A DNA stretch of 64,000 nt from CAVXXD01 sp963765625 (GTDB lineage: Bacteria > Actinomycetota > Geothermincolia > Geothermincolales > Geothermincolaceae). The position numbers and the translations under genes are program-made. Shown piece after piece: positions 16,862 to 26,200 of this stretch (positions within the stretch are counted from its first letter, which is position 1; each line of letters starts with the position of its first letter). The stretch spans positions 1 through 64,000 of the forward strand of contig CAVXXD010000017.1 of the NCBI GenBank assembly GCA_963765625.1. The letters run 5' to 3'. The notes under the pieces were generated by a model, which was not told the DNA's origin, did no database searches, and saw nothing but the letters and a program-made list of their open reading frames with translations.

Positions 16862-18385
16862 TTGGCGTTCAGCTATCATTGGAGCCGGGAGGAGCAGCGC
16901 AAGTGGGCGGAGGAGCGGCTCTTCCGCTATCTCAGGACATACGTGGACAGGTTTCATCCGTATTACCGCCGGCTCTTCGCGGAGCAGGGGATAGACGTCA
17001 AGCAGATCTGCTCCTACGACGACTTCACCAGGATACCCCTGACCTGCAGGGGCGACATCCAGGACCGGCCGGAAGAGTTCGTACTCAGGTACGATCCGGC
17101 CGGAGCGGACGTCGAGAAACTGCCGGGGCTGAAGAAACTTGAATATGCGGCTCGCGCTTACACCACCCACTACCTGAGGGACGTCTATGGCCAGCCCCGT
17201 TCTTTTAAAGAAAAGGTAGAGCAGGCGGCCATGTACGAGTGGCTGCCTGCCCACTTCAACTTTTCAGGTGGAGCTAGCGGACCTTCGACATCCTCCGCTT
17301 TCACCGCGTCCGACCTGCGCCGCAACGTACGCCAGGTACAGGGGATGCTCTACGCGACGGGGTGGGAGCCCGGCCTGCGCACCTTGAACCTCTTCCCCGC
17401 CCTGCCCCACCTGGATTTCTTCACCTTTATCACGGCGGCCAGGGGAGTGGACCAAGGCGGAAGCCTGCTGCACGCTTGTGGCAGCGAGGCCATCCCTGTA
17501 CGGCGGCAGGTGGAGATGGCGTCTTCCCTGGGCATGAAGGCCATCGTATCGCCCCCGGGATACCTTCTCTACTGGTTGAAAACGGCTATGGAGCTTAAAG
17601 AAGAAGGTATCATCGAGGGGCTGCCCGGCATCGAGCTGGTGGTGGCGGGGGGCGAAGCCCTGGCCGATGGGTGCCGTCAACGGATCAAGGAATACCTGGC
17701 CGGGCTGGGCTCGCCCGACGTTCGGCTGGTCGAATACTACGGCATGACCGAGATGAAGGCGAGCTTCTTCGAATGCGACGAGAAGATGGGGGTCCATCTC
17801 AACCCCGAGTTCTATTACTGGGAGGTACTCGACCCCGAGACCGAGAAGCCGGTCAAATGGGGAGAGGCTGGAGTACTGGTCTTCTCCCACATCGACTGGC
17901 GGGGCACGGCGTTGCTGCGTTACTGGACCGGCGATCTGGTTTCCGGCGGCATGGTCTGGGAGAGATGCCCCTGCTGTGGCCTGACCTTGCCGCGGGTCTT
18001 CACCCCCATCATCCGGGCCGAAGAGGACTTCACCGATTTCCGGGGCTCGCGCGTGATGCTCCCCGCATTGGCCGCGGCTCTCCACGGAGTGGAGGAGTTG
18101 GAGTCTTTCCAGGTGGCGCTGGAGAAGGGAAAGCACCAGGAAGGCGACGAGCCCGGTACGCCCCCGGCCGATCGGGTGGTGGTCTATGCCCGCGCCGCCG
18201 CGGGAGTGGGGGAGGCGGCAGTGCGCAAAGGCATCCAGCATGCCATGGAGCGTGAACTGGGGTTTGAGCCTGACGAAGTGGTCTTCCCGGGCGCCGACGC
18301 CCTGGAGGAGCGCCTCTTCGGCCGCACCGGGTGGAAAACCGAATGGGTGGTAGACGAGAGGAACGACGCCGAGCCTGTTTCTTAA
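16862..18385 (+). CDS. PaaK-like AMP-forming CoA ligase
   Basis: TTG 16862 is the start, with GAGGAGG seven bases upstream. The 507 residues resemble phenylacetate-CoA ligase-type adenylating enzymes. FNFSGGASGPSTSS (about 137-150) corresponds to the ATP-binding P-loop, VEYYGMTEM is the A5-like motif, and LRYWTGDLV is the ribose-binding Asp motif. CPCCG near residue 377 resembles the zinc-type CxxCG of PaaK proteins. A C-terminal lysine region (GRTGWKTEWV) may close the active site. It should activate an aromatic or other carboxylic acid with ATP and CoA. It is followed 17 bases later by ferredoxin paralogue B and then the aldolase, suggesting one operon. The substrate is unknown. Confidence 0.78.
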   Translation: MAFSYHWSREEQRKWAEERLFRYLRTYVDRFHPYYRRLFAEQGIDVKQICSYDDFTRIPLTCRGDIQDRPEEFVLRYDPAGADVEKLPGLKKLEYAARAYTTHYLRDVYGQPRSFKEKVEQAAMYEWLPAHFNFSGGASGPSTSSAFTASDLRRNVRQVQGMLYATGWEPGLRTLNLFPALPHLDFFTFITAARGVDQGGSLLHACGSEAIPVRRQVEMASSLGMKAIVSPPGYLLYWLKTAMELKEEGIIEGLPGIELVVAGGEALADGCRQRIKEYLAGLGSPDVRLVEYYGMTEMKASFFECDEKMGVHLNPEFYYWEVLDPETEKPVKWGEAGVLVFSHIDWRGTALLRYWTGDLVSGGMVWERCPCCGLTLPRVFTPIIRAEEDFTDFRGSRVMLPALAAALHGVEELESFQVALEKGKHQEGDEPGTPPADRVVVYARAAAGVGEAAVRKGIQHAMERELGFEPDEVVFPGADALEERLFGRTGWKTEWVVDERNDAEPVS

Positions 18386-18402
18386 AGGAGGATATTTACA
18401 CT

Positions 18403-19218
18403 ATGTCACGACCGATGTGGGTGCCATGGATAGTGAAGAAAACATTTCCGGGACGCTTCATGGCGGCCAGGCTTACCAGGCGGATCCCGCCCCTGGGGCG
18501 ATTGGCGGAAAAATTGTTCTTCGAAGGCGACGACATAATCTATCTTCCACGCGACGAGATCGTCAACGTAGGGGAAGACGTCGAAGCGGCAGGCGGCATG
18601 GTAGTGCCGTCGCAGGTGATTGACCACTTTATCGAAAAAGCTCCTTTTCTCTGGATCAACAACTGGTGCATGTGCCGCCACTCCGACCAGTGCAAGGACT
18701 ACCCCATCGACCTGGGATGCCTTTTCATGGGCGACGCGGCTCGGGGCATCAACCCTAAGCTGGGCCGTGAGGTGAGCAAGGAGGAAGCCCGCGAGCACAT
18801 GCGGCGCTGCCGCGAAGCGGGCCTGGTGCAGATGATCGGCCGCGACAAGGTAGACACGGTGTGGCTGGGCCTCAAGCCCGGCAGAAAGCTGGTGACTGTC
18901 TGCAGCTGCTGCCCCTGCTGCTGCCTCTGGAAGATGCTGCCGCAGATAGCTCCCAGGGTGTCCTCGAGCGTTAATCGCATGCCTGGTGTCACTGTTCGGG
19001 TAACGGACGCCTGCATCGGCTGCGGCAAATGTACTAAAGATACCTGCTTCGTCGACGCCATCCGCCTTGAAAGCGGCAGGGCGGTGATCGGCGACGATTG
19101 CCGTGGCTGCGGCAGGTGCGCGATGAACTGTCCCGAGAAAGCCATCCAGGTGTCGGTGGAGGACTCGGACGTGGTGCGTAGGGCCATCGAGCGGCTGGAG
19201 CCGCTCTTCGATCTCTAA
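18403..19218 (+). CDS. CxCCxCCC-type dicluster ferredoxin protein, paralogue B
   Basis: Start ATG 18403 (271 residues) follows AAGGAGG, which overlaps the upstream stop region. The Cys order equals paralogue A: WCMCRHSDQCKDYPIDLGC near residue 87, CSCCPCCC near 167, then CIGCGKCTKDTC and CRGCGRCAMNCP. The second cluster motif has one extra residue before its last Cys (TKDTC), unlike typical ferredoxins. Conserved non-Cys positions (DYPIDLGCL, RCREAGLV) show the shared N-terminal fold. It lies between the CoA ligase and the DapA-like gene, so it probably serves a redox step of that pathway. Confidence 0.82.
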   Translation: MSRPMWVPWIVKKTFPGRFMAARLTRRIPPLGRLAEKLFFEGDDIIYLPRDEIVNVGEDVEAAGGMVVPSQVIDHFIEKAPFLWINNWCMCRHSDQCKDYPIDLGCLFMGDAARGINPKLGREVSKEEAREHMRRCREAGLVQMIGRDKVDTVWLGLKPGRKLVTVCSCCPCCCLWKMLPQIAPRVSSSVNRMPGVTVRVTDACIGCGKCTKDTCFVDAIRLESGRAVIGDDCRGCGRCAMNCPEKAIQVSVEDSDVVRRAIERLEPLFDL

Positions 19219-19227
19219 GGAGAAGAA

Positions 19228-20104
19228 ATGAAACGTTTCCAGGGTATCTTCGCGGTGCTTCTGACCTTCTTCGACGGCACGGGCGGCATCGATCGCACGG
19301 CCATGGAGCACATGACCGATTTCCTCATCGACAACGGGGTGCACGGCCTGCTGGTCTTAGGCAGCAACGGCGAATGCCCCTATCTCACCAGGGAGCAACA
19401 GCGGGACGCCGTAGAGATCGTGGTCAAGGCCTCGGCCGGGCGTGTGCCGGTGATAGTGGGTGTCAACGAGCGGGGCACCGAGCCCACCCTGGAAGTGGCG
19501 CGCTACGCCGAGGAACTCGGCGCGAACGGCCTGCTGGCGGCCTTGCATGTCTTCTATCAACTGGACGAGAGGGACATCTACGAGCATTACGAGACGCTGT
19601 GCGCAGCCACCTCGCTGCCGGTGTTGTACTACAACTTTCCCGCCAACTCAGGCCTGCGGCTCTCGCCTCGCAGCATTGCCCGCATCGCCGAGATCGACGG
19701 AATCGTCGGGCGCCAAGATGACCATCTCCGAGGTGGACCAGATGGGGGAACTGGCCCATCTGGCCGGCGAGGACTTCTGCTGCTTCTCCGGCTCCACTTT
19801 CAACCTGGTCGAAGCCATGGCCGCTGGGGCATGCGGAGCCTTCTGCCCCATACCCAACTTCGCGCCCGCCCTGGTCGTGGAGATGTACGAAGCCATGGCC
19901 TCGGGCGACCTGGAGCGAGCGGATGCCCTGCAGGCACGGGTGTCGGCATACGCTCCCCTGATGTCTTTTCCCGCTCCCCACGCTGTCGAGAAAGAAGCGC
20001 TGCGCATGTTGGGCCATCCTGTCGGAACTGCCGTGAAGCCGCCCCTGCCCCAGCTCACCCCGGAACAGGCGGAGCAGGTCAGGACCACCCTCGCCAGTCT
20101 CTGA
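19228..20104 (+). CDS. DapA/NanA-family aldolase or lyase, frame break near 19709
   Basis: The intact product would have about 291 residues, normal for the family. GSNGECPYLT corresponds to the GTTGE substrate-carboxylate loop. YYNFPANSG carries the conserved active-site Tyr, and VGAKMT, read across the break, gives the Schiff-base Lys. One extra G in GTCGGGCGCC (about 19708-19710) breaks the frame just before that Lys, and both halves match the family cleanly. The family forms or cleaves C-C bonds of 2-oxo acids (dihydrodipicolinate synthase, N-acetylneuraminate lyase, 2-keto-3-deoxy acid aldolases). Context with the CoA ligase suggests a catabolic role. The start follows AAGGAGAAG. Confidence 0.8.
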
Positions 20105-20126
20105 CCAGAAAGCCCCTGATATTAAT

Positions 20127-20168
20127 TGAGAGCGAAGCGCGGCGATCTTAGAAAAAAAGATTGCAAAG
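20127..20168. repeat. Degenerate REP-like element
   Basis: GAGAGCGAAGCGCGGCGATCTT, then AAAGATTGCAAAG, resembles the palindrome at 15869 and 34201. It abuts the PIN-domain remnant. Confidence 0.45.
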
Positions 20169-20282
20169 GTGGATTACTTCGTCACCGGTGATCGCCACCT
20201 CCTCGATGATCCCGAATTGTCGAAGAAAGCAGGGCTCCTCATTGTTTCGCCGGCGAACTTCTTGAAAGAATTAGACCGGTAG
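20151..20282 (+). pseudogene. C-terminal remnant of a PIN-domain (VapC-like) toxin
   Basis: A frame with no start encodes DYFVTGDRHLLDDPEL, then GLLIVSPANFLKELDR and a TAG. This matches the C-terminal third of PIN-domain ribonucleases (D-x-hhhTxDxxLL...hhsPxeFL). The N-terminal catalytic part and any antitoxin are missing; the REP-like element lies where the rest should be. The 3' end overlaps the convergent URO-D gene. It is a decayed fragment. Confidence 0.6.
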
Positions 20283-21521
20283 CCCTTCCTTGCCGCACCA
20301 GTCAGCGAAAGAGGCAAAGGAGGGCATGCGGAACTCCTTGTCCGCCAGGTCCGCCGCGATGGGATACGTCCCGAACTGCCTCACCGCCGCCACCAGGGCC
20401 TGGGCGTGCTCTTCCGGGGTCCCCGGTGGGATCAGGTTGACCAGCAGGGTGAACCTTCCTCCGCCCGCGCCCTTTAAAACGAGTTCTCTTACCGTAGAGA
20501 CGATGCGCTCCACCGGCCCCGCTTCGATGAGGTCGGGCCGGACGTTCAGAAGCAGGCAGACCTTCTTTTCCTCAGCGTAAGCGCGAATCTTCTCGATGCC
20601 CACTTCTTCGTAGTCCTCGTTCCAGACCAGCAGATAGAAGGGGCGCAAGGTGGGCAGGGGATTGCCGCGGGTGATCATCTCCATCTTGATGTCCAGCACC
20701 TCGCGCGGATCGGCCACGGCGCGTTCGCCCCACGACCCGGTATTCATCACCGTGCGCATGGCCGAGTTGGTGGCGCGGACGATCTTCTCGGTGTAGGGCA
20801 GGCAGAACTCCCGCACCATCCGGGTGGTCACGTTGGGCTGGGAAGCCCAGGCGTCGGACATCACCACTACGGAGGTGCCGGTCACCTCGACCATCTTGTC
20901 GATCCAGGGAACGATCACTTCCATGGAAAGAAAATCCAGCAGGCGGTGGGCGAAGGCGGGCTCGCGCCGCATGTCTTTTAAAAAGTTGACGTAGCCCCGC
21001 GCCAGCACCGCCATGGTGAAAGGGGAACAGGCATAGGCCATGGGGGGAAGCTGCATGATCTCCATGTAGCGTTGATACGACTCCAGCACGAAAGGCATGC
21101 GTCCGTCCCGGCCGGCCACCGGCGGGCGCAGGCGCTTAAGGTCCTCCCGCTCCTTGATCAGCGGGTTACGGGTATCCACGTCGGGCTCGCTTTGATCTCG
21201 CCATATCAGCGACTGGCCCAGCGCTTCCAGCTCGATGTTGTAGAAGTCGAACACCGGGGACCAGGAATCGGCGCCCAGCCACTTCGCCAGGTTCAAGGAA
21301 GCGTGGACGAAGGCGCGCGGTTCTGAAAAGAAGCGCCGGGCCGGCAGCCCGGCGCGTTCCATGGCATAGATGTAGGGCTGGACGATCAACGGGACGCGGT
21401 CAGGGGTGCCGTAGATGCCGGCGATCAGGCGTTCGTAGCCGTTCAGCCCGCCCAGCTTGAGGCCGTAGCCGTAGAGCAGCCCCCGGGTTAGTTGCTTCAA
21501 GGCATTGAGCTTGACGTTCAT
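20271..21521 (-). CDS. URO-D/MtaA-family methyltransferase, partner of the corrinoid protein
   Basis: The 416-residue protein belongs to the uroporphyrinogen decarboxylase superfamily: PDRVPLIVQPYIYAMERAG at the start, repeated short helices, and C-terminal LPTLRPFYLLVWNEDYEE. In haem-free, corrinoid-linked settings these proteins move methyl groups between a corrinoid protein and an acceptor (MtaA, CmuA type). Its ATG directly follows the TAG of the corrinoid-protein gene. That pairing argues for methyl transfer, not haem synthesis. The substrate is not evident, and the typical zinc Cys/His motif of MtaA is not obvious. Confidence 0.78.
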   Translation of the reverse strand: MNVKLNALKQLTRGLLYGYGLKLGGLNGYERLIAGIYGTPDRVPLIVQPYIYAMERAGLPARRFFSEPRAFVHASLNLAKWLGADSWSPVFDFYNIELEALGQSLIWRDQSEPDVDTRNPLIKEREDLKRLRPPVAGRDGRMPFVLESYQRYMEIMQLPPMAYACSPFTMAVLARGYVNFLKDMRREPAFAHRLLDFLSMEVIVPWIDKMVEVTGTSVVVMSDAWASQPNVTTRMVREFCLPYTEKIVRATNSAMRTVMNTGSWGERAVADPREVLDIKMEMITRGNPLPTLRPFYLLVWNEDYEEVGIEKIRAYAEEKKVCLLLNVRPDLIEAGPVERIVSTVRELVLKGAGGGRFTLLVNLIPPGTPEEHAQALVAAVRQFGTYPIAADLADKEFRMPSFASFADWCGKEGLPV

Positions 21522-22160
21522 CTAGCCCACCCCCATCAGGCCGTCGGCGAGCCGGACCGTCGCGGCCGCGTCCCTGCCGTAGCCGTCCGCCCCGATGTGG
21601 GCCGCGAACTCGGCGGTGACCGCGGCTCCGCCCACCATCACCTTGACCCGATCGCGCAGGCCCGCTTCCTTCAAGACTTCGATCACCTCGCCCATGCGCC
21701 GCATGGTGGTGGTCATGTATGCCCCCAGCCCCAGCAGGTCGGGCTCCAGTTCCTTGATCTTTTCAAGGAAGACTAAGGCGGTGACGTCGATGCCCAGGTC
21801 CACCACCTCGTAGGAGGCGCATCGCAGCATGGCGATGACGATGTTCTTGCCGATCTCGTGGGCATCCCCTTCTACTGAGCCCATCAGCACCCTGCCCTTA
21901 CGGGCTGTGTCGGATGCCGAGAGTAAAGGTTCGGTCAGCCTGGAGACCACGTTGTAGGCTTCGGTGGCCAGGATGATGTCGGGCAAGAAGTAGGTGCCCT
22001 GCTCCCAGAGGCGCCCCGCCTCGTAGATACCGGCCACCGCTCCCTGTTGCAACACGACCAGGGGGTCCGTGCCCGCGTCGAGGGCCCGGGTGGCCAGCTC
22101 TTCCGCCATGACCTCTTCGCCTTCCAGCACCGCCCGTTTCAAGTCGTCTTCCCAACCCAT
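21522..22160 (-). CDS. Corrinoid (B12-binding) methyltransferase protein, MtaC/MttC-like
   Basis: It has 212 residues. The N-terminal helical cap spans about 1-85. The cobalamin-binding domain has the base-off motif EGDAHEIGKNIV (D-x-H-x-x-G, His ligand), a central LGAYMTTTM strand and VMVGGAAVTAEFAAHIGADGY, which is the GG motif of the family. It should carry the methyl group on Co between two methyltransferases. AGGAG stands eight bases before ATG 22160. It heads a two-gene operon with the URO-D protein. DUF1638 and a further URO-D gene lie within 15 kb. No separate substrate-methyltransferase (MttB/MtaB) is in the window. Confidence 0.88.
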   Translation of the reverse strand: MGWEDDLKRAVLEGEEVMAEELATRALDAGTDPLVVLQQGAVAGIYEAGRLWEQGTYFLPDIILATEAYNVVSRLTEPLLSASDTARKGRVLMGSVEGDAHEIGKNIVIAMLRCASYEVVDLGIDVTALVFLEKIKELEPDLLGLGAYMTTTMRRMGEVIEVLKEAGLRDRVKVMVGGAAVTAEFAAHIGADGYGRDAAATVRLADGLMGVG

Positions 22161-22328
22161 GCCGGCCGCTCCTTTCTCGACATCATTATCTATAAGGATT
22201 GTTGCCTGCCTGGCTCGTTTCTAATCTTCAACCGGGGCATGAATAGGGTTGACGGGGGCCAAGGCGGGCCTGGAAGCAGGCGCGTAAGATCACCATAATG
22301 AAGGAGTGGCTCAGAGAGAAGGACGGAG

Positions 22329-25300
22329 ATGATGAAAAAGCACATCCGGCATACTCTGTGCCGCCTCAACCGGAAGACCCTCCGGGTACTGACCGGGCGC
22401 GGCCTGTTCATCAGCCTTTTATGCCTGGCCTGGCTGCTGCTCCGCAGCGGGCGAAGGCCCGACCGCCTGCGCTATCCCTGCCAGCAGTTCGCAGCGGCCC
22501 AGTCCTCCTGGCTCTTTGCCGGGATGGCCGCACCCCTGGCCTTGACCGCTCCCCTGGCATGGGGCGGAGAGAAAAAGAAGAGGGGACGGCTTAACCGCGG
22601 CGGCCTGGCTCGCATGGCCCTGGCCGCATCGCTCTGTGGTGTCCTCCCTCTGGCTTTCGCCGGATTCAATTCCGGGGGAGGGGCATCGCTTCCTGCCGGA
22701 GAGACGGCTAGCATGTCCGCGGCCGCAGCGGACCTCCGCATCCAGCCCCAGAGGGCGGCTTCGGCGGGCGCTTCCGATATCTTCGTTGCCCAGGGGGTAA
22801 CCGAGGACCGGGCCGACCAGGCGGCGGACTCTCTCATCGCCATCATGGCGGGAGCGGGGAGCCACTTCTACCGTTCGTTCTTGGACCGCCCGGACTGCGG
22901 GCCGGACGGTATCATCGGACTCGACGACGTGGTAGTGATCAAGGTCAACGCGGAATGGCGCGAGCGGGGCATGACCAATACCGACGTCGTCAAAGGTATC
23001 GTGGAAGCCATCGTCGGCCACCCCGAGGGCTTCTCCGGCGAGGTGGTCATCTGCGAGAACGGACAGTGGCAGGACCCCGCTTTCATGGACCATCCGGACA
23101 GGAACAACGCCCTGGACCGTACCCAGTCCTTTGCCGACGTAGCCGCCATGTACTCCGGGAGTTACCGGGTCTCGACCTATGACTGGACCTTGATGAGAGA
23201 AACGGCGGTGGGCGAGTACGACGCCGGCGACTACGCCGACGGTTACGTACCGGTCAGCGCCGCGGCCATCAACTATCCCAAGTTCACCACGGTTTACGGT
23301 ACCAACATCTCCATGTGCCACGGTGTCTGGAACGGCGCCGCTTACGACAACTCCCGGCTCAAGCTGCTGAACGTACCGGTGTTGAAATCCCATCGTCTGA
23401 TGGGAGTCACCTCCGCCTGCAAACTCTTCATGGGATTCTGGTCGACCAGCCTGCTGGGCTATGACTATCACGCGGCGATGCTCAACGACGGCTTCATGGG
23501 GCGCATCATGGCTTACGGGCGCTATCCCGACCTGAACATCGTCGATGCCGTCTGGTGCAACCCCGATTACCTCCAGGGGCCGAACGCCCCTTATGGGTCG
23601 GCGGCGCAGACGGCGGTGGTGCTGGCCTCCCGCGACCCCATCGCGCTGGACTGGTACGCTGGCAGGCACGTCCTCTACCAGGTTAGCGGATACGGCCGCC
23701 ACGACCCCGACAATCCTGACTCCTCAAACCCCGGCAACGGCAAAACTTATGCCGACGGGACACCCTGCTACGGATGGCCTTACAACGCCTTCAACCAGAT
23801 GCTCACCAGTACGGCTTCTGTCCTGACGGATGCTGGTTATCAGGTAACCCGGGACGAGGCGAAAATGAATGTCTACACGCAGGAGGCGCTGATGCTGGAC
23901 TCCGTCTCACCTGGCCTCGGACCAACTGGAGCTACGGTGGGGCTGACCCTCGACGGCGACGGTCTAGAGACGGGTACGGCGGTGCGGCTGGAGCGCGCCG
24001 GCCAGACGGCCGTCGACGCCGGCGCCGTAACCGTGGAGGGGTCCCGGCGGCTGCGTTGCGACGTCGACCTGACCGGTGCCGCCTCCGGCGTATGGGACGT
24101 GGTGGTGGAGAACCCCGATCATGCAACGGTCAGGCTGGCCGCCGCTTTCACGGTCTACGTAGCCACCATGGATGCTTATTTCGCTGAAGGCTACACCGGA
24201 CCCGGTTTTCAAGAATACATCTGCCTGGCCAACCCGGAGTCCTCCCCGGCGTCGGTAAACATTACCTTCATGTTCCCGGACGGCGGCAGGCGAGACGTGG
24301 GGTTGGTGGTGCCGGCTTTGTCCCGCTCCACCGTGGACGTGAATTCCGCGGCCGGGACGGATCTGGAGGTTGCGGCAAAAGTGGTGTCGGACCGAGCCCT
24401 GGTCTGCGAGCGCCCCATGTACTTCCGCTACCAGGATAAGTGGACGGGAGGAAGCGACGTCATGGCGGCCGATGCTCCCGCCGGCGACTGGTACTTCGCG
24501 GAAGGCTACACCGGCCCCGGGTTTGATACCTGGATCTGCGTGCTCAACCCTGGCGATCAACCCGCCGGACTCACCTTCCGCTTTCAGACCCAGGAGGCGG
24601 GGGAAATAGCGAGGGGAGGCCTGGAGGTGGGGGCGCACTCTCGTCGTACCTTCAAGGCTAATGAGCTGCTGGGGCTGGACTATCAGTTTTCCCTGGCCCT
24701 GTCTTCGGATAAGCCGGTGGTGGCGGAGCGCCCCGTCTACTTCGACTATGCCGGCCTGGCCGGCCGCGGTTGGAACGGCGGGCATTGCGTGATGGGAGCC
24801 ACCTCGCCGGGCCGCGAGTTCTATTTCGCCGAAGGCACCACCCGCTCCGGCTTCGAGGAGTGGCTGACTTTGCAGAACCCCGGCACTGCACCGATAGAGG
24901 TGGCAGCCGAATACCAGTTTGGGCTGGGCCAGGGCACACCCATCAACCGCACCTACACCGTGGAAGCGGGAAGCCGGTACACGGCCTACGTGCCAGTAGA
25001 AGTGGGAGGGGAGAAGGACGTCTCGGTCAAGCTCACCTCATCGTCTGACTTCCTGGCCGAGCGCCCAATGTACTTCCGCTACCAGGGATACGACGCGGAC
25101 TCAGACGGAGGGCATTGCGTCATCGGGGTGATCGCGGCGGCCGGAGAGTGGGTCTTCGCGGAAGGCTGCACCCTTGCCGGTTTCCAGGAATGGCTGTGTC
25201 TGGAGAACCCTTCTTCAACGGATGCGGTGGTGGAGATCGACTACCTTACGCAGGAACAGGGTGCCCTGCCTCCGCGCACCCATACGGTCCCTGCCGAAAG

Positions 25301-25460
25301 CCGCATAAGCATACGGGTCAACGATGACGCCGGAGCGGGTTTCCAGCTCTCTTGCCGGGTGCGGGTGATCTCCGGCCCCGCGGTGGTGGTGGAACGCCCT
25401 ATGTATTTCGACTTCCACGGCTGCACCGGCGGCCACGATTCCTACGGGTTGACTCCCTGA
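22329..25460 (+). CDS. Secreted or membrane DUF362 protein with four EGYTGPGF repeats
   Basis: This 1043-residue protein has one or two N-terminal hydrophobic segments (LFISLLCLAWLLL; MALAASLCGVLPLAFAGF). A DUF362-like region follows at about 150-520 (VVVIKVNAEWRERGMTNTDV; LNVPVLKSHRLMGVTSACKL). An IPT/TIG-like sandwich is at about 530-605. Four repeats of about 105 residues start near 614, each opening with (Y/W)-x-FAEG-(Y/T/C)-T-xx-GF-x-(E/T)-(W/Y) and closing with ERP-(M/V)-YF. The same repeat occurs in the protein at 51311. No Fe-S motif accompanies the DUF362 part. Extracellular location is likely; function is unknown. Its stop abuts the convergent DUF1638 stop with no gap. Confidence 0.8.
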   Translation: MMKKHIRHTLCRLNRKTLRVLTGRGLFISLLCLAWLLLRSGRRPDRLRYPCQQFAAAQSSWLFAGMAAPLALTAPLAWGGEKKKRGRLNRGGLARMALAASLCGVLPLAFAGFNSGGGASLPAGETASMSAAAADLRIQPQRAASAGASDIFVAQGVTEDRADQAADSLIAIMAGAGSHFYRSFLDRPDCGPDGIIGLDDVVVIKVNAEWRERGMTNTDVVKGIVEAIVGHPEGFSGEVVICENGQWQDPAFMDHPDRNNALDRTQSFADVAAMYSGSYRVSTYDWTLMRETAVGEYDAGDYADGYVPVSAAAINYPKFTTVYGTNISMCHGVWNGAAYDNSRLKLLNVPVLKSHRLMGVTSACKLFMGFWSTSLLGYDYHAAMLNDGFMGRIMAYGRYPDLNIVDAVWCNPDYLQGPNAPYGSAAQTAVVLASRDPIALDWYAGRHVLYQVSGYGRHDPDNPDSSNPGNGKTYADGTPCYGWPYNAFNQMLTSTASVLTDAGYQVTRDEAKMNVYTQEALMLDSVSPGLGPTGATVGLTLDGDGLETGTAVRLERAGQTAVDAGAVTVEGSRRLRCDVDLTGAASGVWDVVVENPDHATVRLAAAFTVYVATMDAYFAEGYTGPGFQEYICLANPESSPASVNITFMFPDGGRRDVGLVVPALSRSTVDVNSAAGTDLEVAAKVVSDRALVCERPMYFRYQDKWTGGSDVMAADAPAGDWYFAEGYTGPGFDTWICVLNPGDQPAGLTFRFQTQEAGEIARGGLEVGAHSRRTFKANELLGLDYQFSLALSSDKPVVAERPVYFDYAGLAGRGWNGGHCVMGATSPGREFYFAEGTTRSGFEEWLTLQNPGTAPIEVAAEYQFGLGQGTPINRTYTVEAGSRYTAYVPVEVGGEKDVSVKLTSSSDFLAERPMYFRYQGYDADSDGGHCVIGVIAAAGEWVFAEGCTLAGFQEWLCLENPSSTDAVVEIDYLTQEQGALPPRTHTVPAESRISIRVNDDAGAGFQLSCRVRVISGPAVVVERPMYFDFHGCTGGHDSYGLTP

Positions 25461-26126
25461 CTACTTTCCGAGGAAATCGGCGAGGACGAACTCCCTGCCC
25501 GGCTCGGCCACGATGAACTCGTCACCCCAACCGCCCGCGAGCAGCATTTCCAGCAGGCGGTTGGACCCTGCCGCTTCCTCGAACCGCAGGCTAAAGAGGT
25601 CCGCCATTTCCTTCGCGAACTCCCGGTACTCCTCAATGCGGTAATTGCCCGTGTCGATGAGGAGCACCCGGGTGTAGTTGGCCATCATGATGGAGGAAAC
25701 CCGGCGGGCCTTTTCTTCTCCATACTTCTCCACCATGCGTATGTACTCGTGATAGGGGAGGTCGGCCGCCTCCACCCACCCCTTGGTGAGGAAGTAGGTG
25801 CCGGGCTGCTCCTTTAATTGCCGCAAGTGCTCGTCCCGGCTCCCCAGGAAGAGAGCTATGCAGTCGTCGATACGCGGCACTACCAGGCGGTGGGCGTTAG
25901 AGGAAACGCCGGTCAGGGCATTGGAGCAGAGGCCGTATCCCAAGAGGATGTCACAGTCTCCCGGCGTGGCATCGATCTCTTCCCGCAGCGCTTCCCTCAA
26001 CCTGTCCGGGTAGAGGTGCAGCCCGAAGTCGAGCACGGTGAGCCGCTCCTCTTCCACGCCCAGGTGGCGCAGTTCTTCGGCCACGGTAGCGCAGGCGATG
26101 ATCCGGCACCCTCTTTTTACGTCCAT
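25461..26126 (-). CDS. DUF1638 family protein
   Basis: It has 221 residues. The N terminus IIACATVAEELRHLG, with LLGYGLCSNALTG near residue 60-75 and VLLIDTGNYRIEEY in the C-terminal third, fits DUF1638. Genes of this family are often found beside corrinoid methyltransferase systems (family knowledge). Here the corrinoid/URO-D operon is 3 kb away. Its biochemical role is unsettled. ATG 26126 is preceded by TATACT exactly six bases upstream with no ribosome-binding site, which suggests a leaderless transcript. Confidence 0.8.
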   Translation of the reverse strand: MDVKRGCRIIACATVAEELRHLGVEEERLTVLDFGLHLYPDRLREALREEIDATPGDCDILLGYGLCSNALTGVSSNAHRLVVPRIDDCIALFLGSRDEHLRQLKEQPGTYFLTKGWVEAADLPYHEYIRMVEKYGEEKARRVSSIMMANYTRVLLIDTGNYRIEEYREFAKEMADLFSLRFEEAAGSNRLLEMLLAGGWGDEFIVAEPGREFVLADFLGK

Positions 26127-26132
26127 GCAAAC

Positions 26133-26138
26133 AGTATA
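26133..26138 (-). promoter_or_regulatory. -10 element of a leaderless promoter (DUF1638)
   Basis: TATACT on the minus strand, six bases before ATG 26126: the same geometry as at 6888 and 11601. Confidence 0.4.
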
Positions 26139-26200
26139 GCCAATTACGGCGGCCTGGATTATCGTTAATAAAAAAACGGCCAGAAGCGGGGAGGTTGTAT

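Noticed and set aside
22419..23702. 427-codon minus-strand frame opposite the DUF362 protein
   Set aside because: Shadow of the DUF362 region; His/Arg/Val-rich composition and no ribosome-binding site.
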